Positions 31,727-41,500 of a stretch of 46,673 nt of DNA are shown piece by piece. Under the pieces are notes generated by a model, which saw nothing but the letters and a program-made list of their open reading frames with translations, searched no databases and was not told the origin of the DNA. The position numbers were made by a program, and so were the translations under genes. The first letter of the stretch is position 1. Each line of letters starts with the position of its first letter. Source of the DNA: Gorillibacterium massiliense (lineage in GTDB: Bacteria; Bacillota; Bacilli; Paenibacillales; NBRC-103111); the NCBI RefSeq assembly GCF_000455485.1, contig NZ_CBQR020000083.1:1-46673 (forward strand). The letters run 5' to 3'.

Positions 31727-34700
31727 TTACGGGTTATCACCCATGGCTTTAATAGATTTCATAACTCCTTGCATCGGGGCACCATAATTCTGGACTGTGT
31801 TATACTTCTTTAGCAACCCGTTAGGATAATAGACTTCCCAAGTGGTTGCTGCCGTTGCTGCTATATACGCCCTGCCTATTGAGCCGCTGGGCATATTGGC
31901 AAAACTAGCATTCCCGCTATTCTTAACACTCTGGGGTACAAAGTCTACATAATTTCCTAAGTCTATCCAAGCTGGTTGGCTGTTCATATTTTTTGATTGC
32001 GAAGCTAGATATTGCGCATCTCCACTCGCTGCATTTACTGCTGTGTCACCACCGTGGTTTGAATAGTAGCTTTTCCCATAATGATTAATAAAACCTCCGG
32101 CACCGCCACCTTCGTTCACAGTATAAGCATAAAAGAAGACAGGTGAAACACCAGCTGCCTCGAGTGCTGCTGTAACATCACCAATATTGGTGGAATTGAG
32201 ACCGTATCTTTTAATCACAGGCTGGGCAGTTTTTTGCTTTAAGAACCATGCCTCAGCAGTACTATTGGATATACCCCAGGTCGAGGTAATAGGCTGTTCA
32301 CAAAACCTTTCTAGTTCTGAAAGATTAGTATTACCCGTCCCCTGAGAATTGCTCGAACCACTTGTCTTACCACTGTTCCCAGCCGACGAACTGCTGCCGG
32401 TTTTGCTGCCAGTCGAACTGTTGCTCGCTGTAGTGGTCTTGCTACCGTTTGACAGCATGTTGAGCATCTGCGTATTCTGTGCGGCTGTACCGGTATAATT
32501 TTTTATTCCCAGGTCCTTCGCGAGTTTCTCTCTTGCTGTAAAGGAGCTGTCCTTGCCTTGCGAATTCAAGTATTCAACAACCGACCCCGTCACGACTTTA
32601 GTACTGCTGGTTGTCGAGGTAGTGGTCTTCGAACTATTTGTTGTCGTGGAGCTAGTCGACGTACTATTGGTTTTTGTGGTATTGGTTGTTGTACTGCTCG
32701 TCGTTGTGCTGCTGGTTTTTGTGGTGTTGGTTGACGTACTGCTCGTCGTTGTGCTGCTGGTTTTTGTGGTGTTGGTTGCCGTACTGCTCGCCGTCGTGCT
32801 GCTGGTTTTTGTGGTGTTAGTTGACGTACTGCTCGTCGTCGTGCTGCTGGTCTTCGTGTTGTTAGTTGACGTACTGCTCGTCGTCGTGCTGGTTTTGCTT
32901 GTCGTCAGCATATTGAGCATCTGTGTATTCTGAGCTGATGTTCCCGTGTAATTTTTGATTCCCAAGTTTTGTGCGATTTTTTCTCTAGACGAGAAAGAGC
33001 TATCCTTGCCTTGGGACTTCAGATAATCGACGACAGAACCAGCTGCATGCCCGGTCGGGTCGACATAGGTTATAGGGTTGTTGAAACAATACGTGTACAG
33101 ATTGAGACTGAGCGGATTGCGGTTTTCACCCCTATAGCTGTCTTGCGAGATGAAGCGTCCGATGTACGGATCGTAATAACGGGCTTTCAGATAATATAAG
33201 CCCACTTCCGCATCGTAAAATTCACCTGCATATCGGATCGATTCCGAATAAGCCTCAATAGTTAAGGTTGGGTTACCGAATACGTCATAATCATATTGAT
33301 TGACGACTTCTCCCTCTTCCGTTACGGTCTGCACGACATCTCCATGGCCGTTATACAAATAATATAAGGTTTGGCCTGTGCTGTCTGTGCGGGAAACATA
33401 ATTGAGGCCCCGGGTGTACTGGACGGTTACCTTGTTGGATCCGTCTGTCTCCTGTATTACAGCCCCGCGGTCCCAAAGATAATTAGTCACTACTGTTTTA
33501 TAACCGTCGGCAGAACTGCGGGACAGCTTTTGCGTACGGAGCCCGTCACCATCGTAGGTGTATTCAACGGTGTTGCGTTTTCCGCCTTTGACGCGCTCGG
33601 CGCGTACAAGCCGGTTGAACCCGTCAAAAGTATTGCTCACTCTCTCGATCAGGGTGTCAATATCGCCGCCGATTTTATCCCCGTACGGATCCGCCCCGTT
33701 GGATTCCCCCATCCCCTTTTTGTGGGGCCGGATGTAACTTACCTGCTGGCGGAGCTCATTGCCGTTGCCGTCATACACGTATGCCGTCGTTTTTTCCAAT
33801 ACCTGCTTGCCGTCGGATGAGAACATCGTCTCGACAAGCTTGACCAATTCATTGTTTGCGGTATACACGTATTGGCTCTGTTTGACGAGATACGCAATAT
33901 CCTTGCCAGTCCCCGGATCGTTGTAACCGCTGGGCTGTTCGGATTCGTAGGTCTCTAGCTCCGATTGACGGTTGCCGGCAGCGTCATAAGCATATGCCGT
34001 CGTCTTACCCGGCGCGTCGACTTGTGTAATCCGCCCGTCCGCATCGTAGGTGTAATCCGTCGTTCCGTAGCTGTCGGTTTTTGAGGTCTGCCGTCCCGCT
34101 GCATCATAGGTATAGGCATAAGCCGAAATTGATTTGCCGTCTGCTCGCTTATTTTGCAGAGTCACCAGGAGATTGTTTTTGTTGTACGAGTAGATTTCCT
34201 TCATGCCGTTGGCATAGGCGATGGACGCACGGTTGCCGTTGGTGTCGTAGCTGTATCGCGTTGTTTTGCCATTGGCGGTGACCGCATCCAGACGGTTCAA
34301 AACGTCATAGCCGTATGTCGTTGAATATCCTTTTTTGTCTGTAGCCGAAACGATATTGCCCGCCGCATCGTAACCGTAGGCCAATTGAACGGTTCCGTTC
34401 TTGGTTATTTGAATCAAGCGGTTATTGCCGTCGTACGTATACTCACTCTTGCCGCTGCCGTCCGTCATGGTTGTCCGGTTGCTTGCCGCGTCGTAGGTGT
34501 AGGAAATCCGGTCTCCCGTTTCGGCAACTTGTTTTTCCAACAAGCGATTGCGGTTATCGTACGTATAGGTGGTGCGGTGATTGTTCCGGTCCGTTAGTTC
34601 CGTTACATTTTGCGCCAGATCATACCGGTACTTCAGCGGCTTGTCAAGCGCATTGACCTCTTCGATCAGCAGCCCGAATGCTGCAAAGCGGTTGTGCGTC

Positions 34701-37700
34701 ACTTTTCCTCTGCCGTCGGTCATGTCCAGCACATTGCCGGCTAAGTCGTAGCTATAAGAGGTGGTGATGCCCAGCGGATCTGTGACCGCGGCTAAACGGC
34801 CGGCATTGTCGTATTTGTAGACATAACTTTGGCCGAGAGCGTTCCTTTCGCTCGTCTTCTCGTTTGCCGCATTGTAACGATATACAGTCCTTCCCCCTTC
34901 GGCATCAGTTGATGCGGTCAAACGACCGGCCAGATCGTATTCATATAACGTACCGTAACGGGCATCGTCCGAATCCGCCGCCAAGTAGCCTTTCGCATCG
35001 ATCTTCTTTACAACATGGCCATCGGCATCATAGACATTCCGGGTTGTAACCGTCCCGGCCGCATCCTTGACTGCAACCTGCCGGTTCAGCTTGTCATATT
35101 GGTAGGTCGTTTCATGGCCGCGTTTGTCGGTTACCGCCGTCCGGTTGCCCGCCAAGTCGTACTGATTGCGTTCCGTTAAGCCCTCTGCATCCGTCACGGA
35201 TACGACACGGTTCATTCCGTCATATTGGTAGGATGTCGTATACCCTCTAGTATTCGTCACCGATAGACGATTGCCTCTCGCATCATAAGCATACTTTTCG
35301 TTGACCGTTGCGCCGTCTTCCCAGCGGCTGGTTTTGATGAGCCGGCTCAAGACGTCATAACTGTAGGTTGTGGTATATTTGTTGCGATTGGCTGTATCGG
35401 ATCCCGCGAACAGATATGCCCGCGGATCGATGGCCTTAATCATGTTCCCCTGCTGATCGTATTCATAGCTCGTGATGAGCCGGATCATACCGGGATAGGC
35501 ATCATCGCGAAGCTCGGATGAGCCGCTTAAAGAGACCGAATCGAGAGCTTCCTCCTCTACAAGCTTAATCTGCTTTACCAAGCGATTCTCCTCATCGTAT
35601 TCATACTGCACGATATCGGATTTCGCGGCATTTCGCGCTTTTTCAGCCAGGATGAGATTGCCGTTTTTGTCGTAACCGTTCTTCGTGTATGCCCCGCTGT
35701 TGTCGGACACCGTTATGACCGAGCCGTCGAGAGCGTACGTATAGGTTGTTTCCCGCAAAAAGGCGCGATCCTTGGAATGAGTCAAGCTCCATTTGATGAC
35801 ATTATCAACCGCATCATATTGATAGGCATCAACCGCATACACGACACTTCCGCTGGCATCCCGCTCAAGAGGCGACCGCTTCTCGGCCAGGCGCCCGGTA
35901 GCATCGTACTTAAAGGTCGTCACGCTGCCGCGTTTGTCTTTCACCGTAGCGGATTTGCCGCTCAAGTCAACCTTCGTTTCGATCGCATATCCGTAAGGAT
36001 CCGTCACTAGCTTCACTTGGCCGAAGGCATTGTATTTGTATGTCGTCACAGCGCCAAGAGCATCGGTTTGCGCCGTCATTCTGCCCAGCTTATCGTAGGC
36101 ATACGATACGACGCCTCCATCTGCACTGGTTGTACGCGCTAGCGTGCTGTCAGGGTTATACGAAAATAGTGTCTTGTTGCCGAGAGCATCGTTCCGTATG
36201 GTCACGTTGCCAAGAACATCGTAGCCGTATGTGCTCCGATTCCCCAATGAATCCGTCTGTGAGACGATTCTCCCCAGTCCATCGTACCCATTGGTTGTCC
36301 CTTGGGAAGACGCCATGTCTCCCGTGTAACCCAACCCGTCCGCCTGTTTGACGACACGACCGGCTGCATCATAAAGGATGTAGAGCACCCCTTTGCCGTC
36401 AGGGGAAAAGGTAGCCGTTCTGCGATTCATCGCATCATATTCGTACCGGGTTCCGGGAAGCGATGCGACGGAATCGGACGTATCCTTTGAAGCGTCATAT
36501 TGGTTCGGTGCGATCTCCCGAATCAGATTGCCGGCTGCATCATAGACATACCTCGTCACTGCCTCGCCGCCGTCCGCCGCTGGTTCGTGCTTGCGGATCA
36601 GTCGATCCAACGCGTCATAGTCGTACTGCTCCACTGCGCCGTTCGCTTTGACTTGCCGAACAAGACGCCCCTTCAGATCATAGATGTTTTCCGTTGCCGC
36701 CATAACCGGATTCGTCGTTTTGACTAGCTGTCCGTCATAGTTATGTTCAAAAACCGTTTCTCCGCCATTGGGGTTGGTGCGCTTCACCATATTTCCATTC
36801 GCATCGTAAGCAAAGCGTGTTGTGGAGTAAACGCGGTCCCCAAATTCATTATCAAATTTCGCTCCGGCCAAGCTTTCCGGACTGAGCTCCCCCGTACGGA
36901 CAAGCAGTGACGAAGCGATCATGTGGGAACGGGTGTCGTACTCGTACCGCTCGACGTCGGAAGAACCGTCATCGACCTTGGTCTGTTTGGTCAACACGTT
37001 TCCGACCGCATCGTATGCATAAGAAACTTGATGTCCGAAGAGTCCAGACTGCATCGTCAGATGTCCAGCCTTATCATAGGCGAAAGTAACTTTATCACCT
37101 GACGAAACTTTCTCTTCCGCAAGTCCCGAACGCTTCGGCTCGCGGACAAGGATGGTTTCAGCGGACAGTTTGCGGTCCGCTTCATCATACACCGTTTCAG
37201 TTCTCTTGAATGACGTGTAATCGCTATCGGACCCGATTTGCTCCATCATCGCCGTTTGATTGCCGGAAGCATCGTATTCGTACCGGGTCACATAACCGAG
37301 AGGATCAATCTGCTCGATCAAATCTCCCTTGGGAGAATAGGAGTAACTTGCGACACTGCCATCGGGATTTTCGATCCGGTACGGCTTGTCGAATATGCCG
37401 TTCCAAGTTTTCGTCGTTCTTCCCATGCGGTCCTTGTATACGGTCATCATATACCCGGACAGATCGTAGTCGTAGTACTCGGTGACCTTGTCGGGGTAAG
37501 TGACTTCCTTCAGCATTCCGTTCAAGTAGTACACATACTGTGTCGTTTTTCCGAAAACGTCGGTATCAGTCAGCACATGCCCCTCATTGTCATACGTATA
37601 GGAATGGCTGACGGCATCGGAATGATTTTCATCGTTCCATGCAGTCGTTTGCGCGGATAGTTCCGCGATCTTTCGGTCATTAGCGTCATAGCGGTACTTG

Positions 37701-40700
37701 GTACCGATGGACTGCTCCGGATGGTCGGCATTATAGCCAACTCCGTCAGCTTCCAACACAACATTACCCCGAGCATCGTAAACGCGGTAACTCGTCACTT
37801 CCCGGTTCTTACCGTCGAAAGCCACGGTTTTTACGAGACGGTTCAAAACGTCATATTCCGCCTCCACCCCTGGCGCTTCCGAATCGGTCATGGACAAATA
37901 ACGGGCATCGATCTCTTTAATCTCATTACCGTTTGCGTCATAGAGATAGCGGGTAGTGTTCCCCAGTGGGTCTATCTGCTTGGTCATCCTTCCCAGACCG
38001 TCGTAAACGAAGGTTGTTGTCAAGGAAATTCCGCCCACGATGATGGTCTCCGACACTTTGTTTCCGACTTTATCATATTGAATGCGGGTTTCTTTCATTC
38101 TAGCTTTATCAAGCGAAACTTTCGTGCTAATAACGAGATTCATATAATTATAGGCATACTCCGTAACATCCAAACCGCTGCCGTTATCTATCGACCCACG
38201 GATACGGTTTCCGGCATCGTCGTACGAAAAAAGGTTATGATAATGGCCATATTCCGTGAACCCACCGTGCCCGTCGGACTCTTGATACTTACCACTCTCT
38301 TCTATCAATCTTCCGGCATAATCATAGGCATACGCATAAGTGCGCGATTTCGCGCCTGCCGCATCGCCAAGCTGGATCATCTTGGATCGATTTCCATTGG
38401 CATCGTATTCATATTCGGTATGACCGGTTCGGGTGGCATCCATCCGTTTATATTCATCGGTCATCCGATTCATCGCATCGTATGCGAACGAAGAGTCCGA
38501 AGATACTGCATCCTTTGCGGATACGACGCTGCCCCGCTTCGTTCGCCTGAGATTACCGGCGAGATCATAGTCATGCGATTCATAGGTATAATCCGCAGAG
38601 CCGGATTGATAAACTTTCCGCTGCACTTCCAAGCCTAGCGCGTTGTACAGGCTCTCCGTTATTTTGCCGCCTGGCTCGGTCTGCCGCGCAATTTTGCCCC
38701 AGACGTTATAGGAATACTCCGTTTCATTGCCCAGCGCATCTTTGCGCAGCACCTGACGGTCCAAGCTGTCGTAGGAGTAGCTCGTCTCATTACCGCGGGG
38801 ATCCTTTTCGGCCAATAAGTTGCCTTCGTAATCGTAGGAATAGGTTGTCGTCACACTGGACTTGCCGTCAGGCGAAAGTTCAAGCTTGGTCATCCGCTCC
38901 AAAATGTCAAAGAACGTCTTCCGAATGTTCCCTTCTGCATCCGTTTGCGTGACCAATAAAGGCGTTTCCGCATCATAGCCGATACGATAAGCGATTTGCG
39001 TGGCTCCTTTATTGACGGTATCTTTCTCATACAAGGTTTTCCGAATCAGTCGGTTGGCGCTATCGTATTCGTAACGTGTGCTGTTGCCATTGGCATCCAT
39101 TTCTTTGATTTTATTTCCGAGCTTATCATAGTTTATCGAGTTCAACACTCGCCAAGCTCCGTCAACCTTCGCGCTCGCTGCGCTCAAACGGCCAAGAGTA
39201 TCGTACTCGTAAGCAAATTCGTTTTTAACGGCGTCCGTATAATGGATGGACTGGTTGGTATACGGCGTTTCGTTGTAGCTGTAAGAAACCAAGCTCCCGT
39301 CCGCTGCAGTCGTCTGTACCAAACGGCTGAAGGCATCGAATTTGTAAACGGTCTTGTTTCCGTTGGGATCAATCTCCACCGTGCGGTCGCCCGTATTCCA
39401 ATCGTACCCGTATGCGGTAGCCGCTGCTGCTCCGTTTACGGTTGTGAACTGCTTTGTCAAATAAGCCCCCTTTACATCGACTCCGTTAGCATCTTGCGCA
39501 TACTCGTAAAAGGTTTGACTTGTTGTTCCTCCTGCTGTCATGGCTTTAGACGTAACGTTTCCGTATGAATCGTACTTGTAATCCGTAACGACCCAATCGT
39601 CCTGCTTCGCCCCGTTGGTTTTCGTTTCTTTGGTTACATTCCCTAGGTTGTCGACCTCATAGGCAATTTGGTTGGTCGTCTTCGCGTCTTGTTTCCATGA
39701 TTTCAACGTCAGCACATGGAATTTGTTGTAGGCGTAGGAATAAATGACGGTGTGCTCATTATCGACGGGATTCCCGTTCTCATCCCGCTTCGCTTCGGGT
39801 CCCGTGTAATTTGTCATGTTCCCGTACTCATCGTAGCGGAAGTTCTCGACCTTCCTCAGCGGAGTACCGATATCTTGGCCGTTTTCCACTTGATAGGACA
39901 GGGTTTCCCTCTTCTTAACCAGCTTCATTTCGTCGTGTTCGGTCCGGTATACCTCATGATGTTCCGAACCCTTTTCTTCCGTCAGCAGCAATTGATGTAA
40001 GCCGTCGTATGTATATTGGGTCGTATTGCCTTTGGCGTCCGTAACTGATGAGGTGTAGCGATAGGTATCGCCCAAATAGGCGTTGTCATAGCCTTTATAA
40101 CCTGCAAAACCGTACCCGTCAGGTTCATTGCCGTAGGCATAGTTGGTTTTGCTCACTTCATTCGTAACGAACTTGTCCAAAAAATTCGTCTGCGCTGCAT
40201 CGTATCCCGTTTTAGCAAGCTCTTTCTTCTCAAAAATTTTCCGGTACTGCATGCTGCCTTGATTCAACGTTTTGGTAAAGGTGTTGTACGTGTACCGCAC
40301 GATCCGGTTGGTCCGGGCGTAATCGATTTGCACCAGGTTTTCGTAACGGTTAAAGACGGCGTAAGTATTACCGTTCATGTAAGTAAAGCCAAGATCTGGC
40401 TGTTCGTACCAAAAATGATATTTCGGTTTGTTGTCTACGTCGATCACCCGCTGCAGCCGGGTGCGAATCACCTGCTTGGCTGAGTTGACGAGAACGGCCG
40501 ACTTATCGTAAACGATCGTCTTGTTGCCTGGTAAATGCAGGATCACCTGGAATTTTCCCTGCAGGTCGCCCGAATCGGTGTTGTTCGGATTTTGCGAAGC
40601 CTTCCAGCTTTCATCCTTGCCATATTGCGCATTGGTGATCGGAGTAACGAGGAAGGAATGATCTTCTTTGTATTCCAGGTCCACCGTTCTGCCCACCGAG

Positions 40701-41500
40701 TCCGTAATCCGCGACATCAGCTTCTTGCTGATCGTTTTTCCATCAATGGAATAGGTAAGTACGGAATACTCGAAATTGATCGTATTGCCGTAACGGTCGC
40801 GGATGCCCAGCAGTCTGCCGTCTTCGGCGAAGTAAGACTTTTTGCCATCCTTCCCCACCATGACATACTTTGAGGTTCCGTCGCTTTGGCCGTTGCTGTA
40901 TTCAGCCGTTTCCTTCACGTAAACGTCCTTGACGGTCTGGCCTTCCGGCACATAAACATAATCACCGTCAACTTTTTCGTAGCTCAGTGTATAAATGTCC
41001 CCGCTTTCCGTGTGTAAAAATTTGAAGCTTGTTCCGTCGTCATTCTTTTTGATTTCCATTTGCGGGAAAGAAAAACCCATGCCCACACCCAAGTTGTACC
41101 TGTCCTCATTAAAGGAGGACGTCTCCGCATTGGACTCCACATAATCCACCCAAGCCCCGTTCAAGTAGCGCACGTTCATGTTCTGAACGTTGGAGATGCC
41201 GCTCTTGTAAATGCGCTTAAACTCTAAATCGAGACCGTTGCGTCCGGGGAGCACAAAGTCGGTTTGGGCAATGGTAAGCTGCCCGCTCTGGGGACTGATC
41301 GACTCCTCCGTCGCGTTCGTCTGCAAATATACCGGAGACAGCTTGGTGTCATATTGCTGTTTGGGACCGATTAAATGATTCAATTGATCTTCCAGCGTTG
41401 CCGCCGATGCAAGCTTGGCTGGTAAGAAAAAGATGAGAAAGGCGACCAGGAGAATACGGATGGGCGATTTATTCAGGGATTTCGTCATATTTTTCACCAT
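31727..41500 (-). CDS. Secreted giant RHS/YD-repeat protein with putative wall-active C-terminal tip
   Basis: 3257 aa. Sec signal peptide at residues 1-34 (LLVAFLIFFLPAKLASA). N-terminal DUF6531-like start (TDFVLPGRNGLDLEFKRIY), then dozens of YD repeats (YDxxGN/GR...) to the RHS core end YYDPYIGRFISQD...YVDPTGH at about residue 2818. Tip: wall-binding-like repeat 1 (about 2821-2865), Ser/Thr linker, repeat 2 (about 2971-3017), Ser/Gly linker, and terminal domain about 3060-3257 with AYTVNEGGGAGGFINHY. Known: RHS cores form a shell that encloses a C-terminal toxin, as in WapA-type proteins. The start overlaps the upstream stop (TAATG), indicating coupling. The terminal domain may be a peptidoglycan hydrolase with Glu in the NEG motif (inference). 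Confidence 0.93.
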   Translation of the reverse strand: MVKNMTKSLNKSPIRILLVAFLIFFLPAKLASAATLEDQLNHLIGPKQQYDTKLSPVYLQTNATEESISPQSGQLTIAQTDFVLPGRNGLDLEFKRIYKSGISNVQNMNVRYLNGAWVDYVESNAETSSFNEDRYNLGVGMGFSFPQMEIKKNDDGTSFKFLHTESGDIYTLSYEKVDGDYVYVPEGQTVKDVYVKETAEYSNGQSDGTSKYVMVGKDGKKSYFAEDGRLLGIRDRYGNTINFEYSVLTYSIDGKTISKKLMSRITDSVGRTVDLEYKEDHSFLVTPITNAQYGKDESWKASQNPNNTDSGDLQGKFQVILHLPGNKTIVYDKSAVLVNSAKQVIRTRLQRVIDVDNKPKYHFWYEQPDLGFTYMNGNTYAVFNRYENLVQIDYARTNRIVRYTYNTFTKTLNQGSMQYRKIFEKKELAKTGYDAAQTNFLDKFVTNEVSKTNYAYGNEPDGYGFAGYKGYDNAYLGDTYRYTSSVTDAKGNTTQYTYDGLHQLLLTEEKGSEHHEVYRTEHDEMKLVKKRETLSYQVENGQDIGTPLRKVENFRYDEYGNMTNYTGPEAKRDENGNPVDNEHTVIYSYAYNKFHVLTLKSWKQDAKTTNQIAYEVDNLGNVTKETKTNGAKQDDWVVTDYKYDSYGNVTSKAMTAGGTTSQTFYEYAQDANGVDVKGAYLTKQFTTVNGAAAATAYGYDWNTGDRTVEIDPNGNKTVYKFDAFSRLVQTTAADGSLVSYSYNETPYTNQSIHYTDAVKNEFAYEYDTLGRLSAASAKVDGAWRVLNSINYDKLGNKIKEMDANGNSTRYEYDSANRLIRKTLYEKDTVNKGATQIAYRIGYDAETPLLVTQTDAEGNIRKTFFDILERMTKLELSPDGKSSVTTTYSYDYEGNLLAEKDPRGNETSYSYDSLDRQVLRKDALGNETEYSYNVWGKIARQTEPGGKITESLYNALGLEVQRKVYQSGSADYTYESHDYDLAGNLRRTKRGSVVSAKDAVSSDSSFAYDAMNRMTDEYKRMDATRTGHTEYEYDANGNRSKMIQLGDAAGAKSRTYAYAYDYAGRLIEESGKYQESDGHGGFTEYGHYHNLFSYDDAGNRIRGSIDNGSGLDVTEYAYNYMNLVISTKVSLDKARMKETRIQYDKVGNKVSETIIVGGISLTTTFVYDGLGRMTKQIDPLGNTTRYLYDANGNEIKEIDARYLSMTDSEAPGVEAEYDVLNRLVKTVAFDGKNREVTSYRVYDARGNVVLEADGVGYNADHPEQSIGTKYRYDANDRKIAELSAQTTAWNDENHSDAVSHSYTYDNEGHVLTDTDVFGKTTQYVYYLNGMLKEVTYPDKVTEYYDYDLSGYMMTVYKDRMGRTTKTWNGIFDKPYRIENPDGSVASYSYSPKGDLIEQIDPLGYVTRYEYDASGNQTAMMEQIGSDSDYTSFKRTETVYDEADRKLSAETILVREPKRSGLAEEKVSSGDKVTFAYDKAGHLTMQSGLFGHQVSYAYDAVGNVLTKQTKVDDGSSDVERYEYDTRSHMIASSLLVRTGELSPESLAGAKFDNEFGDRVYSTTRFAYDANGNMVKRTNPNGGETVFEHNYDGQLVKTTNPVMAATENIYDLKGRLVRQVKANGAVEQYDYDALDRLIRKHEPAADGGEAVTRYVYDAAGNLIREIAPNQYDASKDTSDSVASLPGTRYEYDAMNRRTATFSPDGKGVLYILYDAAGRVVKQADGLGYTGDMASSQGTTNGYDGLGRIVSQTDSLGNRSTYGYDVLGNVTIRNDALGNKTLFSYNPDSTLARTTSADGGVVSYAYDKLGRMTAQTDALGAVTTYKYNAFGQVKLVTDPYGYAIETKVDLSGKSATVKDKRGSVTTFKYDATGRLAEKRSPLERDASGSVVYAVDAYQYDAVDNVIKWSLTHSKDRAFLRETTYTYALDGSVITVSDNSGAYTKNGYDKNGNLILAEKARNAAKSDIVQYEYDEENRLVKQIKLVEEEALDSVSLSGSSELRDDAYPGMIRLITSYEYDQQGNMIKAIDPRAYLFAGSDTANRNKYTTTYSYDVLSRLIKTSRWEDGATVNEKYAYDARGNRLSVTNTRGYTTSYQYDGMNRVVSVTDAEGLTERNQYDLAGNRTAVTDKRGHETTYQYDKLNRQVAVKDAAGTVTTRNVYDADGHVVKKIDAKGYLAADSDDARYGTLYEYDLAGRLTASTDAEGGRTVYRYNAANEKTSERNALGQSYVYKYDNAGRLAAVTDPLGITTSYSYDLAGNVLDMTDGRGKVTHNRFAAFGLLIEEVNALDKPLKYRYDLAQNVTELTDRNNHRTTYTYDNRNRLLEKQVAETGDRISYTYDAASNRTTMTDGSGKSEYTYDGNNRLIQITKNGTVQLAYGYDAAGNIVSATDKKGYSTTYGYDVLNRLDAVTANGKTTRYSYDTNGNRASIAYANGMKEIYSYNKNNLLVTLQNKRADGKSISAYAYTYDAAGRQTSKTDSYGTTDYTYDADGRITQVDAPGKTTAYAYDAAGNRQSELETYESEQPSGYNDPGTGKDIAYLVKQSQYVYTANNELVKLVETMFSSDGKQVLEKTTAYVYDGNGNELRQQVSYIRPHKKGMGESNGADPYGDKIGGDIDTLIERVSNTFDGFNRLVRAERVKGGKRNTVEYTYDGDGLRTQKLSRSSADGYKTVVTNYLWDRGAVIQETDGSNKVTVQYTRGLNYVSRTDSTGQTLYYLYNGHGDVVQTVTEEGEVVNQYDYDVFGNPTLTIEAYSESIRYAGEFYDAEVGLYYLKARYYDPYIGRFISQDSYRGENRNPLSLNLYTYCFNNPITYVDPTGHAAGSVVDYLKSQGKDSSFSSREKIAQNLGIKNYTGTSAQNTQMLNMLTTSKTSTTTSSTSTNNTKTSSTTTSSTSTNTTKTSSTTASSTATNTTKTSSTTTSSTSTNTTKTSSTTTSSTTTNTTKTNSTSTSSTTTNSSKTTTSTTSSTKVVTGSVVEYLNSQGKDSSFTAREKLAKDLGIKNYTGTAAQNTQMLNMLSNGSKTTTASNSSTGSKTGSSSSAGNSGKTSGSSNSQGTGNTNLSELERFCEQPITSTWGISNSTAEAWFLKQKTAQPVIKRYGLNSTNIGDVTAALEAAGVSPVFFYAYTVNEGGGAGGFINHYGKSYYSNHGGDTAVNAASGDAQYLASQSKNMNSQPAWIDLGNYVDFVPQSVKNSGNASFANMPSGSIGRAYIAATAATTWEVYYPNGLLKKYNTVQNYGAPMQGVMKSIKAMGDNP
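32450..33040 (-). repeat. Pair of wall-binding-like modules in the RHS tip
   Basis: Two copies of a roughly 45-residue module lie at 32905-33040 and 32450-32590: SVVDYLKSQGKDSSF / SVVEYLNSQGKDSSF and LGIKNYTGTSAQNTQMLNML / LGIKNYTGTAAQNTQMLNML. The pattern YLxSxGxDSSFxxRxxLA resembles targeting repeats at the C-termini of Bacillus phage lysins and wall hydrolases (from memory). They flank the Ser/Thr linker. Confidence 0.75.
32625..32905 (-). repeat. 45-bp tandem repeat encoding the Ser/Thr linker
   Basis: About five to six imperfect copies of a 45-bp unit encode the 15-residue period NTTKTSSTTTSSTST. All codons stay in frame, so copy-number change would only alter linker length. Likely prone to slippage and recombination. 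Confidence 0.85.

Noticed and set aside
32625-32905. Regular 45-bp repeats as a CRISPR array
   Set aside because: Units are contiguous, without unique spacers, and code in frame for a Ser/Thr linker.
37721-38638. 305-codon plus-strand frame and many others opposite the RHS gene
   Set aside because: They mirror the regular YD-repeat coding of the minus strand; no start signals and no recognisable domain.
33000-41000. Recurrent short similarities every 60-70 bp as a DNA repeat element
   Set aside because: They are the codons of YD repeats (YDxxGN) within one protein, not a mobile or CRISPR repeat.
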